Shown here piece by piece: positions 34,800 to 45,154 of a stretch of DNA of 64,000 bases. Every line of letters starts with the position of its first letter. Within the stretch, counting starts at the first letter, position 1. A program made the translations under genes and the position numbers. This stretch comes from Zoroaster sp. YZ-2022 (taxonomy: Eukaryota; Echinodermata; Asteroidea; Forcipulatida; Zoroasteridae), in contig CM055828.1 of NCBI GenBank assembly GCA_029582265.1, positions 5,687,402 through 5,751,401 of the forward strand. Reading direction: 5' to 3'. The notes below the pieces were generated by a model that did not search any database, was not told the DNA's origin, and worked only from the letters and a program-made list of their open reading frames with translations.

Positions 34800-35164
34800 T
34801 ATAATAATAATAATAATAATGTGTGGACTTATATAGCGCACGTATCTACCAACTGAGTGGTGCTCAAGGCGCATTATATTATTACCCCTGCTCATAAGGC
34901 TCATAAGGCTCATAAATCATTCCTGAAACCATCTCAGCTCCTTGGGGAGTATACAGCTCAATTGCTGCCATTACAGCGCATATAGGGCTAATCAACCAAC
35001 TCTGCCCTCACAGGTACCCATTTAACCCCTGGGTGGAGAGAAGCAATTATGGTTAAGTGTCTTGCTCAAGGACACAAGTGTCACGGCCGGGATTCGAACC
35101 CACATTCTGCTGCTAACACCAGAACTTGAGTCCGGTAAGCTAGACCGCTCGGCCACGACACTCC
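34800..35164 (-). mobile_element. tRNA-Leu-derived SINE
   Basis: Read on the minus strand, the head (35164 down to about 35079) matches tRNA-Leu: TGGCCGAGCGGTCTAG is box A and GGTTCGAATCC is box B (inverse of 35090-35100), and ACTCAAGTTCTGG is the CAA-type anticodon arm. The body follows, then a tail with TATAAG and an AAT trinucleotide microsatellite. Mismatched acceptor-stem neighbours and the SINE body show this is not a functional tRNA. Confidence 0.85.
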
Positions 35165-35204
35165 ACATATGTTTAACATGCAGTTAAATAATGCATCATG
35201 ACAA

Positions 35205-35345
35205 TCAGGACGATCAGAGCATACTGATCGAAACGTCGAGTTGTACCACCAGTTCTTTTCAGAACTAATTACTACTCAATTGAGATTCCACATGGTGTCA
35301 CCGCAATTAGTCTTACTTGACAAAATATTTATTGATTTTTGAAAT
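35205..35345 (-). repeat. Dispersed module with GATCAG hairpin
   Basis: GACGATCAGAGCATACTGAT, GAAACGTCGAGTTGTA, CAGTTCTTTTCAGAACTAAT and CATGGTGTCACCGCAATTAG are inverse forms of 26270-26400. GATCAG-AGCATA-CTGATC is a perfect 6-bp hairpin. Confidence 0.7.
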
Positions 35346-35439
35346 ATCACTAACATACATGTAGCTGAAAGTGTACTTACGATAGTAAAGATGCCTATAT
35401 CACCTTTTTTTCAGTCTTACGATGTACTTTTACAACAGT

Positions 35440-35826
35440 GGAAATGTTGGCTAAATTGCTTCTAAATGTATTCTAAATGTACTCACTTTGAGTAATGTTG
35501 GTAATGTTGGCAAAATTGCTTCTACGAGTATGCTTACTCTCTTTGAATCAAGGGAAGGTACAACATTGGTAATGTTGGCAAAATTGCTTCTACGAGTATG
35601 CTTACTCTCTTTGAATCAAGGGAAGGTACAGCATTGGTAATGTTGGCCAAACTGCTTCAATGAGTATGCTTACTCTCTTTGAATCAAGAGAAGGTACAGC
35701 ATTGGTAATGTTGGCAAAACTGCTTCCATGAGTATGCTTACTCTCTTTGAATCAAGGGAAGGTACAACATTGGTAATGTTGGCACAACTGCTTCCATGAG
35801 TATGCTTACTCTCTTTGAATCAAGAT
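35440..35826 (+). repeat. 68-bp minisatellite array D
   Basis: About five good units plus a diverged leader (from about 35430). It is followed by R68 flank sequence (ATTCATTCTAATGTAGAATT, CTTAGAAATGACC) up to about 36010. Confidence 0.9.
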
Positions 35827-36019
35827 ATACCTTTAACAACCAATCTGTGGTTTCAGCCAGTTGTATGGGGGGAAAAAAGTGAATTTACGCATTCCAAATT
35901 GTTGGTACATTCATTCTAATGTAGAATTTTGGAAGGGGTATACTGTCTCACTGATAAACTAACTGGCAATTATTTCCCGCATCTTAGAAATGACCGTACT
36001 TCAGACTATTATATCTAGG

Positions 36020-38270
36020 GAAGATTGATGCCATCATTAGCGATACAAAAGGGACATTTTACCATGTTGCATGGGTGCATTGTGGGCTTCAAGAGTAACA
36101 TATGTACATTGTATTTTATGTTTACATTATTCAGTCGCATTAAGTCATCTTGTCTAGACAGTTTATGTTTCTCTGCTGGTAGAGAGATACTTGTAATGTT
36201 ACATATTTTTTGTTTAAAATGACTGCCTCGTAAACATACATGTAACATATGGTCATCTCCCAATACCCATGTATTTTGGTATACATACAAACATTTGAAT
36301 ATCAATTTGCATTTATGTCCTGGGAATCATTGTCAGACAATGACTGACTGTTACTGAAGCATTGTAGTCAAGGACATTGATAAGGCAAGCAGTCCAGTTT
36401 GGTTTTGCTCATGCTCATGGAATGAAGCTGTGTGTATATTTCTTGGTGTCCTAGCATTGTGTGCTTATCATATGAGAGTACACTGTCTCTCCCAGTGGAA
36501 CGTGTTTGGTTTGGTGAGGCGTTTATCCAACGTATTGTGTGTATGTCTCCTTCATACTGGTAACTCCTTGATATTTGATTGTTGATTTTTGATTTATTTT
36601 GTTTTATGACACCTAAGTGATTTTTGCCTTTGAGAAAGAACCTGCTAGAGATTTAAAACATAATGCTACTACCCGTACCCGTACCTTGAGTTTTGGTAAA
36701 ATTTGAATTTGAATTTGTTTTTACTTAAATATTTAGTTTACTTATATTTTATGCATACACAATTATGCACTAAAAGAAAGTAACTAATTGTATTTTCTAT
36801 TGGCTGTCCAACTTAGAATTTCAGAAGTGCATGTGGATAATAGCAGTAAATGCACATAATTAATTTTAATAATTACATTTTGGTGGTTTTCAAGAGAACT
36901 GTTTTGCCTTAATGTTTTGGTTTGATTTATAGCAATTCAATTTTCAAGTATATTTATTTAATTGATATAAAAATATTTTAAAATTCGGACACTTAACATC
37001 ATGTTGCAGTTTACTTACAAACCCGCATCCCATATTGAGAAAAGACTTTTCTCCTCAAAATTAGTTTTCCACCCCCGCAGACTCGGTTTGACCTCCTTTC
37101 ACACCAGCAGTCATAATGTATTGAACCGCTGGTCGTCTGTAACGTGGCTCAAATAAAAGCAGCACTCTGCACCCGCAAACTGTGCATTAGTAATGTGCGA
37201 CACATCCCATCTGTAATATGCAGCTGCCATTCACTGGACATTATCAAAATGTGACTCTGTTGGATCGCAAGAAGAGAATATAATTTTGATTTTTAATATT
37301 TGAAGTCCCAGAGCATCAAATTGAGGGGATACAGAACTTTTAATGCTTCGTACATTTATGGCAGGTACAGGATCCATCATTAATTAATTTCATAAAAAAT
37401 GTTGCTAAAATAATTAGGTTTTTTGCCTAGTTGATAAATGGTTCAAAATGTACGGATACAAACTACTTTTTTTGCATTAATAAATTTCAGGAAATGTTTA
37501 TTGTAAAGCAATGCGCCTCATGATTATTTTGCGAAATATGTAATTTTGAAGTGTTTGTATTGCTTGCATTAAAAGAAAAAAGCAATGTTCTGATGAAAAA
37601 AAAACATTTTGGGTAATTATCGGTAAAATAGTAAAAAAAACAAAAAAACAAAAAAACTCTGCCAATATATCTTTAAGACATTTAATTACTTTTAAACAAA
37701 GTTTCTGACAACAGTGAGGCTCTCCTTAAATGCCAGATATTGGCATCTTCGTTTCGGTACTTTTGAACTTTGAATGTTGGTACCCTGTATCTGTGCATGC
37801 AGTGTACCAGCTACGCTTTAGTGATACATTTAAGGTGCATGCGTGCTAACCGCGCCTACTGCATCCAGAGCCTGTCTATTTTCAATTCAGATAAAGACCA
37901 GTCTAACCATGGAGGAAGGAAAATAGATGTAGCCTGGGGTGTTTTTCATCTGGTCAACAGAGGGCAGGCTTCAAGTATTGAGGTCATGCATAATATGATT
38001 CCACATACATGTAGCTTAATAACAAGTGATGTGTTCAAGTGCATTCATTCCTGCTTTACAGATGGTATGCTTAAAGCTTATGTGGGTCTACACATGAATT
38101 ATTCAGATGTGGAAGGTTTGATAACCACAAACGTTGCAAGGTGTTATCAGCCAGCCCTGGTTTTGTATAAGTGTGTCACAAATGTATTTACATAACTGTG
38201 TCACAGATGCTTGCCCTAATTGTGGTGTGGAGTCAATAGGTTGAAGATAACCATGATCTATAGTGCAAAT
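36020..38270. other. AT-rich intronic DNA without recognised gene
   Basis: The longest frame (141 codons, 37770-38195) shows no domain, signal sequence or splice pair and is probably chance. Simple A/T tracts occur at 37590-37660. No repeat family is recognised. Confidence 0.4.
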
Positions 38271-38276
38271 ATTCAC

Positions 38277-38528
38277 TTAACCAGTTCATAGTTCGAGGGG
38301 CCGACATTTTTTGGACAGCGGATCGGATCGAGCGTCTAAACACGCCACAGGATTCTCAATTTTGTATAGATTCCGGCTCGACGCGGCAACGAGCCATAAG
38401 CATACGGTGGAAGATGCGGTCTCCCCGGTCACGCTCTGGTGAGCACCATTGTTCGTGTTTGTGTGGTAAAAATAAACCCGCCACGGGGGTTCGGAAAAAC
38501 TTTTTTATTCCCGGTGCGAACTGGTTAA
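38277..38528. mobile_element. TTAA-flanked MITE (CCAGTTC family)
   Basis: TTAACCAGTTC at the left is mirrored by GAACTGGTTAA at the right. The 250-bp interior is GC-rich (GGATCGGATCGAGCG, CCCGCCACGGGGG). TTAA flanks suggest piggyBac-like insertion, but its termini do not begin CCC, so a different group is possible. Confidence 0.7.
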
Positions 38529-38586
38529 AATAAATAAATTACACAATTTAAAAGACCAAACTGTAAAGCATATCATTTTTTACATG

Positions 38587-39038
38587 TTAACCCTAACTCC
38601 CTAGGCCCATTTGCTTACACATAACCTGAATCCTTCCTAACTCCCTAGGCCCATTTGCTTACACATAACCTGAATCCTTCCTAACTCCCTAGGCCTATTT
38701 TGCTTACACATAACCTGAATCCTCCAAAATCCTTCAGTAGTAAAGCAAGCACATAACATGCACACATGTGTTTCTAATCTGTGATACATGTACATGGCCA
38801 GGGACCCTCCCTGCAAGCATGAAGCAATAAACAGTGTCCACTGACCCAAGCACTGACCTTGCAATCACTACAACAAACATGGATGTACATGTACTATGGA
38901 AAGGCAAGTATGCCTAATAACCTCAATCCTCCAAAATCCGTCACTTTAGCAAAGAGCATGTAGCATGTAATCTCAATCCTTCAAAATCCTTCACTTTGGC
39001 AAAGAGGAATTCGGAGGATTTGGGAAAGTTAGGGTTAA
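38587..39038 (-). mobile_element. TTAA-flanked piggyBac-like MITE with short 44-bp array
   Basis: TTAACCCTAACTCCCTAGG starts the element and AAGTTAGGGTTAA ends it. It is the inverse of 26987-27781, with only about three 44-bp units (38591-38725). Internal subterminal AAAATCCTTC repeats are duplicated at the right side. Confidence 0.85.
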
Positions 39039-39671
39039 TATCCTGATACAGAGATAACTGATGCAACCTTCCAAAACCTATCTTCATAAAATCTTCATAT
39101 TACATGTATGTAGGTTTACAAACTAAAACATTAATTTTCCCCAAACTGTTGTGACTGTGGGATTTACTGTAGCAACCCTTTTTTTATTAGAGAGTCCAGG
39201 AATGTAATGGGGTTCTTATTCAAGAACAGAAACCCACAGACTTTGTAGCGGTCATTTTCACCTTTTTTTTACAATGTATATAACTGCTGAATCCAGCATT
39301 TTAATTGACAGTTTTCCATCGGGACGATTTACTGGGGTGATATGAATGTGACACTTTGCCAATTACCCAGGCATTCATGCACACTGTCTGCTGCGTTGCC
39401 ATGGCGATATTGAACGTGCCCTGCATTGTCTTCAGACTGTTTGAGGTCGGCATGTGCGCATTATAAGAAGCGAAGCCCATCTTGAGGAAGATTCAGGGAT
39501 TTGTCTTAAAACATGTCACTTTCATTATTTATTTTTACTTGAAAGCTGCAGCGTGGAATTTTTTTCCACATCGGGGTAGCTTTTGAAATAATCATTTGTT
39601 AATTTAGTAATCATATTTATTCCTAATATTATACATTATCTTAGAGATGGATCATTTTAAGACAATGTACA

Positions 39672-39939
39672 CAGGGGTCGAAATTAACACTAGTCTGCTA
39701 GTCCGCGGCTATTGGTTTTAGCAGCGGGACTACTAGCTGCTGGGGTTTGGGTAGTCCGATGGGCTAGTGAAAAAAAATTATATAAAAAATTTAAACTATA
39801 CTTGAAGTATGCAAGTACAAAATACGGAATCCACATTTTCACATTTTTCAGGACTACTAAAAATTGAGAAGGACTAGTAAAATTTTGACATAACTAGTCC
39901 TGTGGGCTACCATCAAATTCAAGTTAATTTCGACTCCTG
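39672..39939. mobile_element. hAT-like MITE
   Basis: CAGGGGTCGAAATTAAC at the left is inverted at the right as GTTAATTTCGACTCCTG (one mismatch). The interior is CTAGT/ACTAG rich. The short flank GTACA is present on both sides, which could be part of a target duplication but is shorter than the 8 bp of hAT. A lone GGGTTGAAATTAACG end occurs near 54117. Confidence 0.7.
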
Positions 39940-39944
39940 GTACA

Positions 39945-39992
39945 GCGTTGGTCATGTTGGCAAAAATGCTTCTGTTAATATGCTTACTTTTT
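39945..39992 (+). repeat. Solitary 68-bp monomer fragment
   Basis: TACAGCGTTGGTCATGTTGG and GCTTCTGTTAATATGCTTAC match the R68 unit. It is squeezed between the hAT-like element and the large hairpin. Confidence 0.75.
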
Positions 39993-39994
39993 AC

Positions 39995-40050
39995 GAACAA
40001 TTTCAAGAGGTGTTCGCGCTGTCGCACGCGAACACCTCTTGAAATTGTTC
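39995..40050. repeat. Perfect 24-bp hairpin with 8-nt loop
   Basis: The arm 39995-40018 (GAACAATTTCAAGAGG... to TTCGCG) is the exact inverse of 40027-40050; the loop is CTGTCGCA. Its left arm and loop are shared with 2259-2290, so it belongs to the AGGTGTTCG hairpin family. A T-rich, TTG-repeat sequence follows. Confidence 0.95.
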
Positions 40051-40281
40051 TTTTTTGTTGTTGTTGTTGTAGTTGTTGATTTATTGTTTTGTTTTTTTGT
40101 GAGGGGGGAGGCGTGTAAAAGAAATCATTTAACCAACTGAACAAAATATTTAGACCAAAATTGGAGGCCCAAAACAGACAAGCTGCTGGGTACCCCTGTG
40201 GTATTTCTGTAGAGTGCATCCCCTTGTTTGGCCAAATCCTGGAACTGTAGCTGTATATAGACAAGAATGTATGTACTATAC

Positions 40282-40825
40282 ATAATAATAATAATAATAA
40301 TGTATAGATTTATATAGCGCACGTATCCACCAACTAAGTGGCGCTCAAGGCGCATTATATTATTATCCCTGCTCATAAGGCTCATAAGGCTCATAAATCA
40401 TTCCTGAAACCATCTCAGCTCCCTGGGGAGTATACAGCTCAATTGCTGCCATTTCTAGCGCATATAGAGCAAACCATCTCTGCCTTCACAGGTACCCATT
40501 TAACCCCTGGGTGGAGAGAAGCAATTATGGTTAAGTGTCTTGCTCAAGGACACAAATGTCACGGCCGGGGCTCGAACCCACACTCTGCTGCTGGCAACAC
40601 CAGAACTTGAGTTCAGTGCGCTAGACCGCACGACAATCCACTTTACGTGTATTATACAACACACGGGACCTACGGCTTTACGTCCCATCCGAAGGACGAA
40701 GCAATTATGGTTAAGTACCTTGCTCAAGGACACAAGTGTCACGACCGGGGCTCGAACCCACACCCTGCTGCTGGCAACACCAGAACTTGAGTTCGGTGCG
40801 CTAGACCGCTCGGCCACGACACTCC
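40282..40825 (-). mobile_element. tRNA-Leu SINE with two tRNA-like heads
   Basis: The tail and body (40282-40560) match the SINE at 34800. Two inverse tRNA-Leu-like regions follow, at about 40557-40638 and 40736-40825, each with the inverse of box B (GGCTCGAACCC) and CCAGAACTTGAG. Between them lies ACGGGACCTACGGC...CCCATCCGAAGGAC, a second body segment. The outer head retains CGCTCGGCCAC; the inner one has CGCACGACAATCC and is decayed. Confidence 0.85.
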
Positions 40826-40829
40826 ATGT

Positions 40830-42130
40830 GGATAGAGCAAAGGCTGTGTCTTACATGTATGTTTGGCACCCTCCATCTTGTTATCCACTTCCCTTCTCGC
40901 TCCATCTTCCAATCTCTCATCCTCACACAAATAGCTTTAGAAAAAAAAACCTCTGTCCTTCCTGATAATCTCTGGGGTCTTTTTTGTGCCACAATCAGTT
41001 GAAAAGGTCAATGCTGAATGTGGAATGATAAATGATCCAATGGCCCAGGCAGAATCACTGGGGAGTTTACCCCCACTCATGGCAGACAGAAATCCCACTG
41101 GGGCCCCTTTTAATACGAGGCTTTTGAATATTGATGAAAGGAGGACTATTAAAATTAACTGAAACAGCCAGAAATGTCTGGCAATAGAATGGTCACAAGT
41201 TATCTCGGACTGAGTAACAATCGGTATGAATATTGATATTTTATTGGTATGTCTGTATAAGATACATGTACGTCCATAGTATATAGTGGTTTAAACACCT
41301 CGTAGCATTTTGTAGGAATTGTTTTTCTTGGGTATCAACAATTTATGTCACCCATACTTTTTTCTTTCTTTTTTTTATCAGTGATATTAATATGTTACAA
41401 GTGGAATTTAAGCTCTACTCATGGTCTTTATGGATTAAAACAAATGATTAAAAAAAAAATTCCCTGTGTAACTTTTTTATAGTACAATTTAATAAGTGTG
41501 CCACGTTAGTTGACACTCCACTGAGTTTTTGCCAGTTTCCAGACAACGTCTCGGAATTCGGACCGCACTGATATAAATATATAAGTTTTACTTAATAATT
41601 GATGGCAACATTTAACTGAACAAGTTTTAAGTGGATCTACTGAGGAGATTTTCTATAATAGTGAACGGAAGTCAGAAAAATAGTTGAAGTGCGCCAAGTT
41701 AGACGACAGCACACTATATCTCAAACATAAAGTCCAGCTGTAAACATTCCACTAGAACAAGAAATCAGTTTTATTTTACAGGTACTTGCATTGTAGGGCT
41801 GGGATATATATCTGTACGATTGGTGTTTATATACTGAGCCCATTCGAAATAGAGACACTAAAAATGTCAGGTGGTTTGAAATGAAATATGGAAATGAAAT
41901 TTGGCCCTGTTAAACCCCAAGAGAAAAGAGAAAATAATGCCGCCATAAATTGATGGATTGAACCAGCATGTTTCTGTACCAGTGGATTTGCGAGGGGAGG
42001 GTTCTGTGTCAGTGGGAAAGCTTACAAATCCCCAGAGAATCTCATTAAAAATGAATTATGGTGGCATTTACATTCACAAGGCGTTGCACAAGCCACCATT
42101 GATAAAAACAGCTGTCCATTCATACTTTGT
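40830..42130. other. Intronic DNA without recognised gene
   Basis: No splice-bounded coding sequence or repeat family is recognised in this stretch. Confidence 0.35.
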
Positions 42131-42139
42131 AAGAATCAA

Positions 42140-42375
42140 GAGAAATGTACAGAAACCAACCTGTGAAAGTTTCAGCTCATTTCATTGTGACGTAAACGAG
42201 AAAATAGTGAAACTGCATTTTGGTTTGTTTGCAATGTGGAAAATGGAGCACAATTTAAAATTTGTGAAATTTTCTACTACACATGTTAGAAGGAATAATT
42301 CTTTTCAGGATGTATGGTACCGTTACCAACTTCACATTTGAGTTTTTAGATTATAATTGAGTGATTTTTGTGATT
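42140..42375 (+). repeat. R68 terminal half, no array
   Basis: CAACCTGTGAAAGTTTCAGC, ACGAGAAAATAGTGAAACTG, GAAGGAATAATTCTTTTCAGG and GGTACCGTTACCAACTTCAC appear in family order, directly left of an intact TTAA MITE. Confidence 0.65.
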
Positions 42376-42403
42376 CAGTATTTACTGAAGGTGTACACTT
42401 CTT

Positions 42404-42720
42404 TTAACCCTCCTACTATTGCTGCACTTTAGTTGCTGTAGAGGTCAAAACCAGTCAACTGCCTGTTTTGACTGTTGACCCAAATGTGCACACAGGGGCA
42501 TTTTTCACTGTTTTTTACTGTCATTTTAACCACCCTGAACAATAACCAGACAGTGCTTTTACCAGTCAAAACAGTTGACTCATTTTGACTTGTAAATGTA
42601 CTTACTACATGGTAAGGTTTGACAGTGTTTGACTTTTAAATGCATTAGATATACCTTGGCAAGTACATGTATATCAACATTTTGACTAATTTTGACCCTT
42701 GTTAGTAGTAGGAGGGTTAA
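42404..42720 (+). mobile_element. Best-preserved CCCTCCTACTA MITE, TTAA flanks
   Basis: TTAACCCTCCTACTA (42404-42418) is perfectly inverted at 42706-42720. Total length is 317 bp. The 11-bp terminus starting CCC directly next to TTAA is the arrangement of piggyBac elements. The interior is rich in TTTTGAC and GTCAAAA motifs and encodes nothing. Confidence 0.9.
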
Positions 42721-43640
42721 TATAACACTAATGGGCAGAATGTTGATATCTGATATTTATCTTTTAGGCAACCTCAGACAATCTTTCGGTTCAGAGTAGA
42801 CATAACATCTAAAGGTCATTAGCATAACATTTACATCACAGCCATAATGAAAACATGTCCTGATCCATACATTGTTTTAGTTTGTAGTTTGGGGCTGTTT
42901 CATTTTTCCCCCTTCCATTCTGTTGTTTACACCCCTTACAGAAATCTCTACTTATTTAACATAAGTGCTAACACTGTCACACAGGAATTACACTTTTTAT
43001 TTGTTGGAACAAAATATAGCAAGAATTATTTCTCATAAGTAACGTTTTTCCCCCAATCCTTATTCAGCTGTTAACCTACTCAGATGTTCCAAATTCAGCC
43101 CAGTTAATGAATATGTGCCAAAATGTACGCCACTCTGTCCCTCCCCTCTTCACTGTGCCCAGTAAACAGTGCCCTCAAGTGTTCTGATTGAACCACTCAA
43201 AAATGATATGCAAATAGTTATGCTTGTAACCCAGACAACAGTCCCATCTGCCAGCCTGGGAACAATTAACATCACCCTATAAACAACAAACCCCCCCCCC
43301 CCCATAAACACCCATAAACCATCTGTCGCGATGGTTTCCATGGCAACACCCTTATTCCCAGTGAATTAATTTATTTTTCTCCAGCAGTGCCGCCACCACT
43401 ATCTGGAGCAGTTTGCTTCAGATGCAAAGATCGCCCTCTGTTGAGGATATTTGGAAAACCTTTTTTCAGTGATTAATTTGTTTTCATTTTCCCCCTTTTT
43501 GTCTTGCTTCTCTCTGGTGGTTCTGCTGTCCCAACTTCCTGAATCAATGCCTATAGATTATGCAAGGGTGCCCTCTGTTGATATTTTGAACAGCTTTTTC
43601 AATGTGTATTATTTTTTTCTCATTTCCCTCCAATTTTTCT
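42721..43640. other. Intronic DNA upstream of exon 2
   Basis: No repeat family recognised. A C16 run is at about 43289-43304. TTTGGAGG-free, C/T-rich sequence increases toward the acceptor at 43664. Confidence 0.35.
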
Positions 43641-43664
43641 TCTTTTTTTTCTTCGCTTACACAG

Positions 43665-43721
43665 GAAAGAAATCCCCAAGAAGTACATGTACAGGATGGG
43701 ATCAGATGCAGTCAGATGATG
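43665..43721 (+). CDS. 57-nt internal exon of the same gene
   Basis: It follows a strong polypyrimidine tract (TTTTTCTTCTTTTTTTTCTT) and CTTACACAG, and ends GATGATG before donor GTGAGT at 43722. It is symmetric: phase 1 at both ends, 19 codons, so it can be skipped without shifting the frame. Joined to exon 1 it reads ...FPN-G-KKSPRSTCTGWDQMQSDD-G. The SPRST and QSDD motifs look like a disordered, phosphorylatable segment. No domain is recognised. Alternative: a cryptic splice-like sequence, but both sites are strong and the frame is open. Confidence 0.65.
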
Positions 43722-43757
43722 GTGAGTATCTATTGTGGTGATGAGACATTGTTTAAA

Positions 43758-44979
43758 GGTACAACATTGGTAATGTTGGCCAAACTGCTTCTATGAGTAT
43801 GTTTACTCACTTTGAATCAAGGGAAGGTACAACATTGGTAATGTTGGCAAAAACTGCTTCTATGAGTATGCTTACTCTCTATGAATCAAGGGAAGGTACA
43901 GCATTGGTAATGTCGGCAAAACTGCTTCTTTGAGTATGCTTACTCTCTTTGAATCAAGGGAAGGTACAGCATTGGTAATGTTGGCAAAACTGCTTCTATG
44001 AGTATGCTTACTCTCTTTGAATCAAGGGAAGGTACAACATTGGTAATGTTGGCAAAAACTGCTTCTTTGAGTATGCTTACTCTCTTTGAATCAAGGGAAG
44101 GTACAGCATTGGTAATGTTGACCAAACTGCTTCTATGAGTATGCTTACTCTCTTTGAATCAAGGGAAGGTACAGCATTGGTAATGTTGGCAAAAACTGCT
44201 TCTTTGAGTATGCTTACTCTCTTTGAATCAAGGGAAGGTACAGCATTGGTAATGTCGGCAAAACTGCTTCTTTGAGTATGCTTACTCTCTTTGAATCAAG
44301 GGAAGGTACAGCATTGGTAATGTCGGCAAAACTGCTTCTATGAGTATGCTTACTCTCTATGAATCAAGGGAAGGTACAGCATTGGTAATGTCGGCAAAAC
44401 TGCTTCTATGAGTATGCTTACTCTCTTTGAATCAAGGGAAGGTACAGCATTGGTAATGTCGGCAAAACTGCTTCTATGAGTATGCTTACTCTCTATGAAT
44501 CAAGGGAAGGTACAGCATTGGTAATGTCGGCAAAACTGCTTCTTTGAGTATGCTTACTCTCTTTGAATCAAGGGAAGGTACAACATTGGTAATGTTGGCC
44601 AAACTGCTTCTATGAGTATGCTTACTCTCTATGAATCAAGGGAAGGTACAGCATTGGTAATGTTGGCAAACTGCTTCTATGAGTATGCTTACTCTCTTTG
44701 AATCAAGGGAAGGTACAACATTGGTAATGTTGGCCAAACTGCTTCTATGAGTATGCTTACTCTCTATGAATCAAGGGAAGGTACAGCATTGGTAATGTCG
44801 GCAAAACTGCTTCTTTGAGTATGCTTACTCTCTTTGAATCAAGGGAAGGTACAGCATTGATAATGTCGGCAAAACTGCTTCTTTGAGTATGCTTACTCTC
44901 TTTGAATCAAGGGAAGGTACAGCATTGGTAATGTCGGCAAAACTGCTTCTTTGAGTATGCTTACTCTCTTTGAATCAAG
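43758..44979 (+). repeat. 68-bp minisatellite array E, ~18 units
   Basis: This is the largest array. Units alternate among variants: TTCTATGAG or TTCTTTGAG, CTCTTTGAA or CTCTATGAA, AATGTTGGC or AATGTCGGC, CAACATT or CAGCATT. Recurrent combinations suggest multi-unit duplications. Confidence 0.95.
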
Positions 44980-44986
44980 ATTAATA

Positions 44987-45154
44987 TTAACCCTAACTAC
45001 CCCATATCCTCTAAAATCCTCCAAGGGGCACTTTTTGGGAAAATATGAAAGATCAACGAAAATGCATGGTGCATTTTGAAGATAAAGTGTACTGGAGGAT
45101 TTTGGAGGATTCAGGAAGGTTCCTAGCCGGAATACCTAGGGGGTTAGGGGTCAA
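44987..45154. mobile_element. Nested CCCTAAC-family MITE
   Basis: TTAACCCTAACTACCCC at the left and GGGGGTTAGGGG with a mutated TCAA at the right. The interior (AAAGATCAACGAAAATGCAT, TTGGAGGATTCAGGAAGG) matches 2540-2680. It is about 100 bp shorter than that copy. Confidence 0.8.

Noticed and set aside
35079..35164. Functional tRNA-Leu gene on the minus strand
   Set aside because: Box A and B are good, but the sequence continues into a SINE body and microsatellite tail, and it recurs at 40282-40825.
37770..38195. 141-codon open frame as a gene
   Set aside because: The peptide is featureless, Cys/His/Ser-rich without spacing of zinc fingers, with no promoter or splice support; chance frames of this size are expected in 64 kb.
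43752..44980. 68-bp array as a CRISPR array
   Set aside because: Units are contiguous direct repeats without unique spacers, in a eukaryotic intron.
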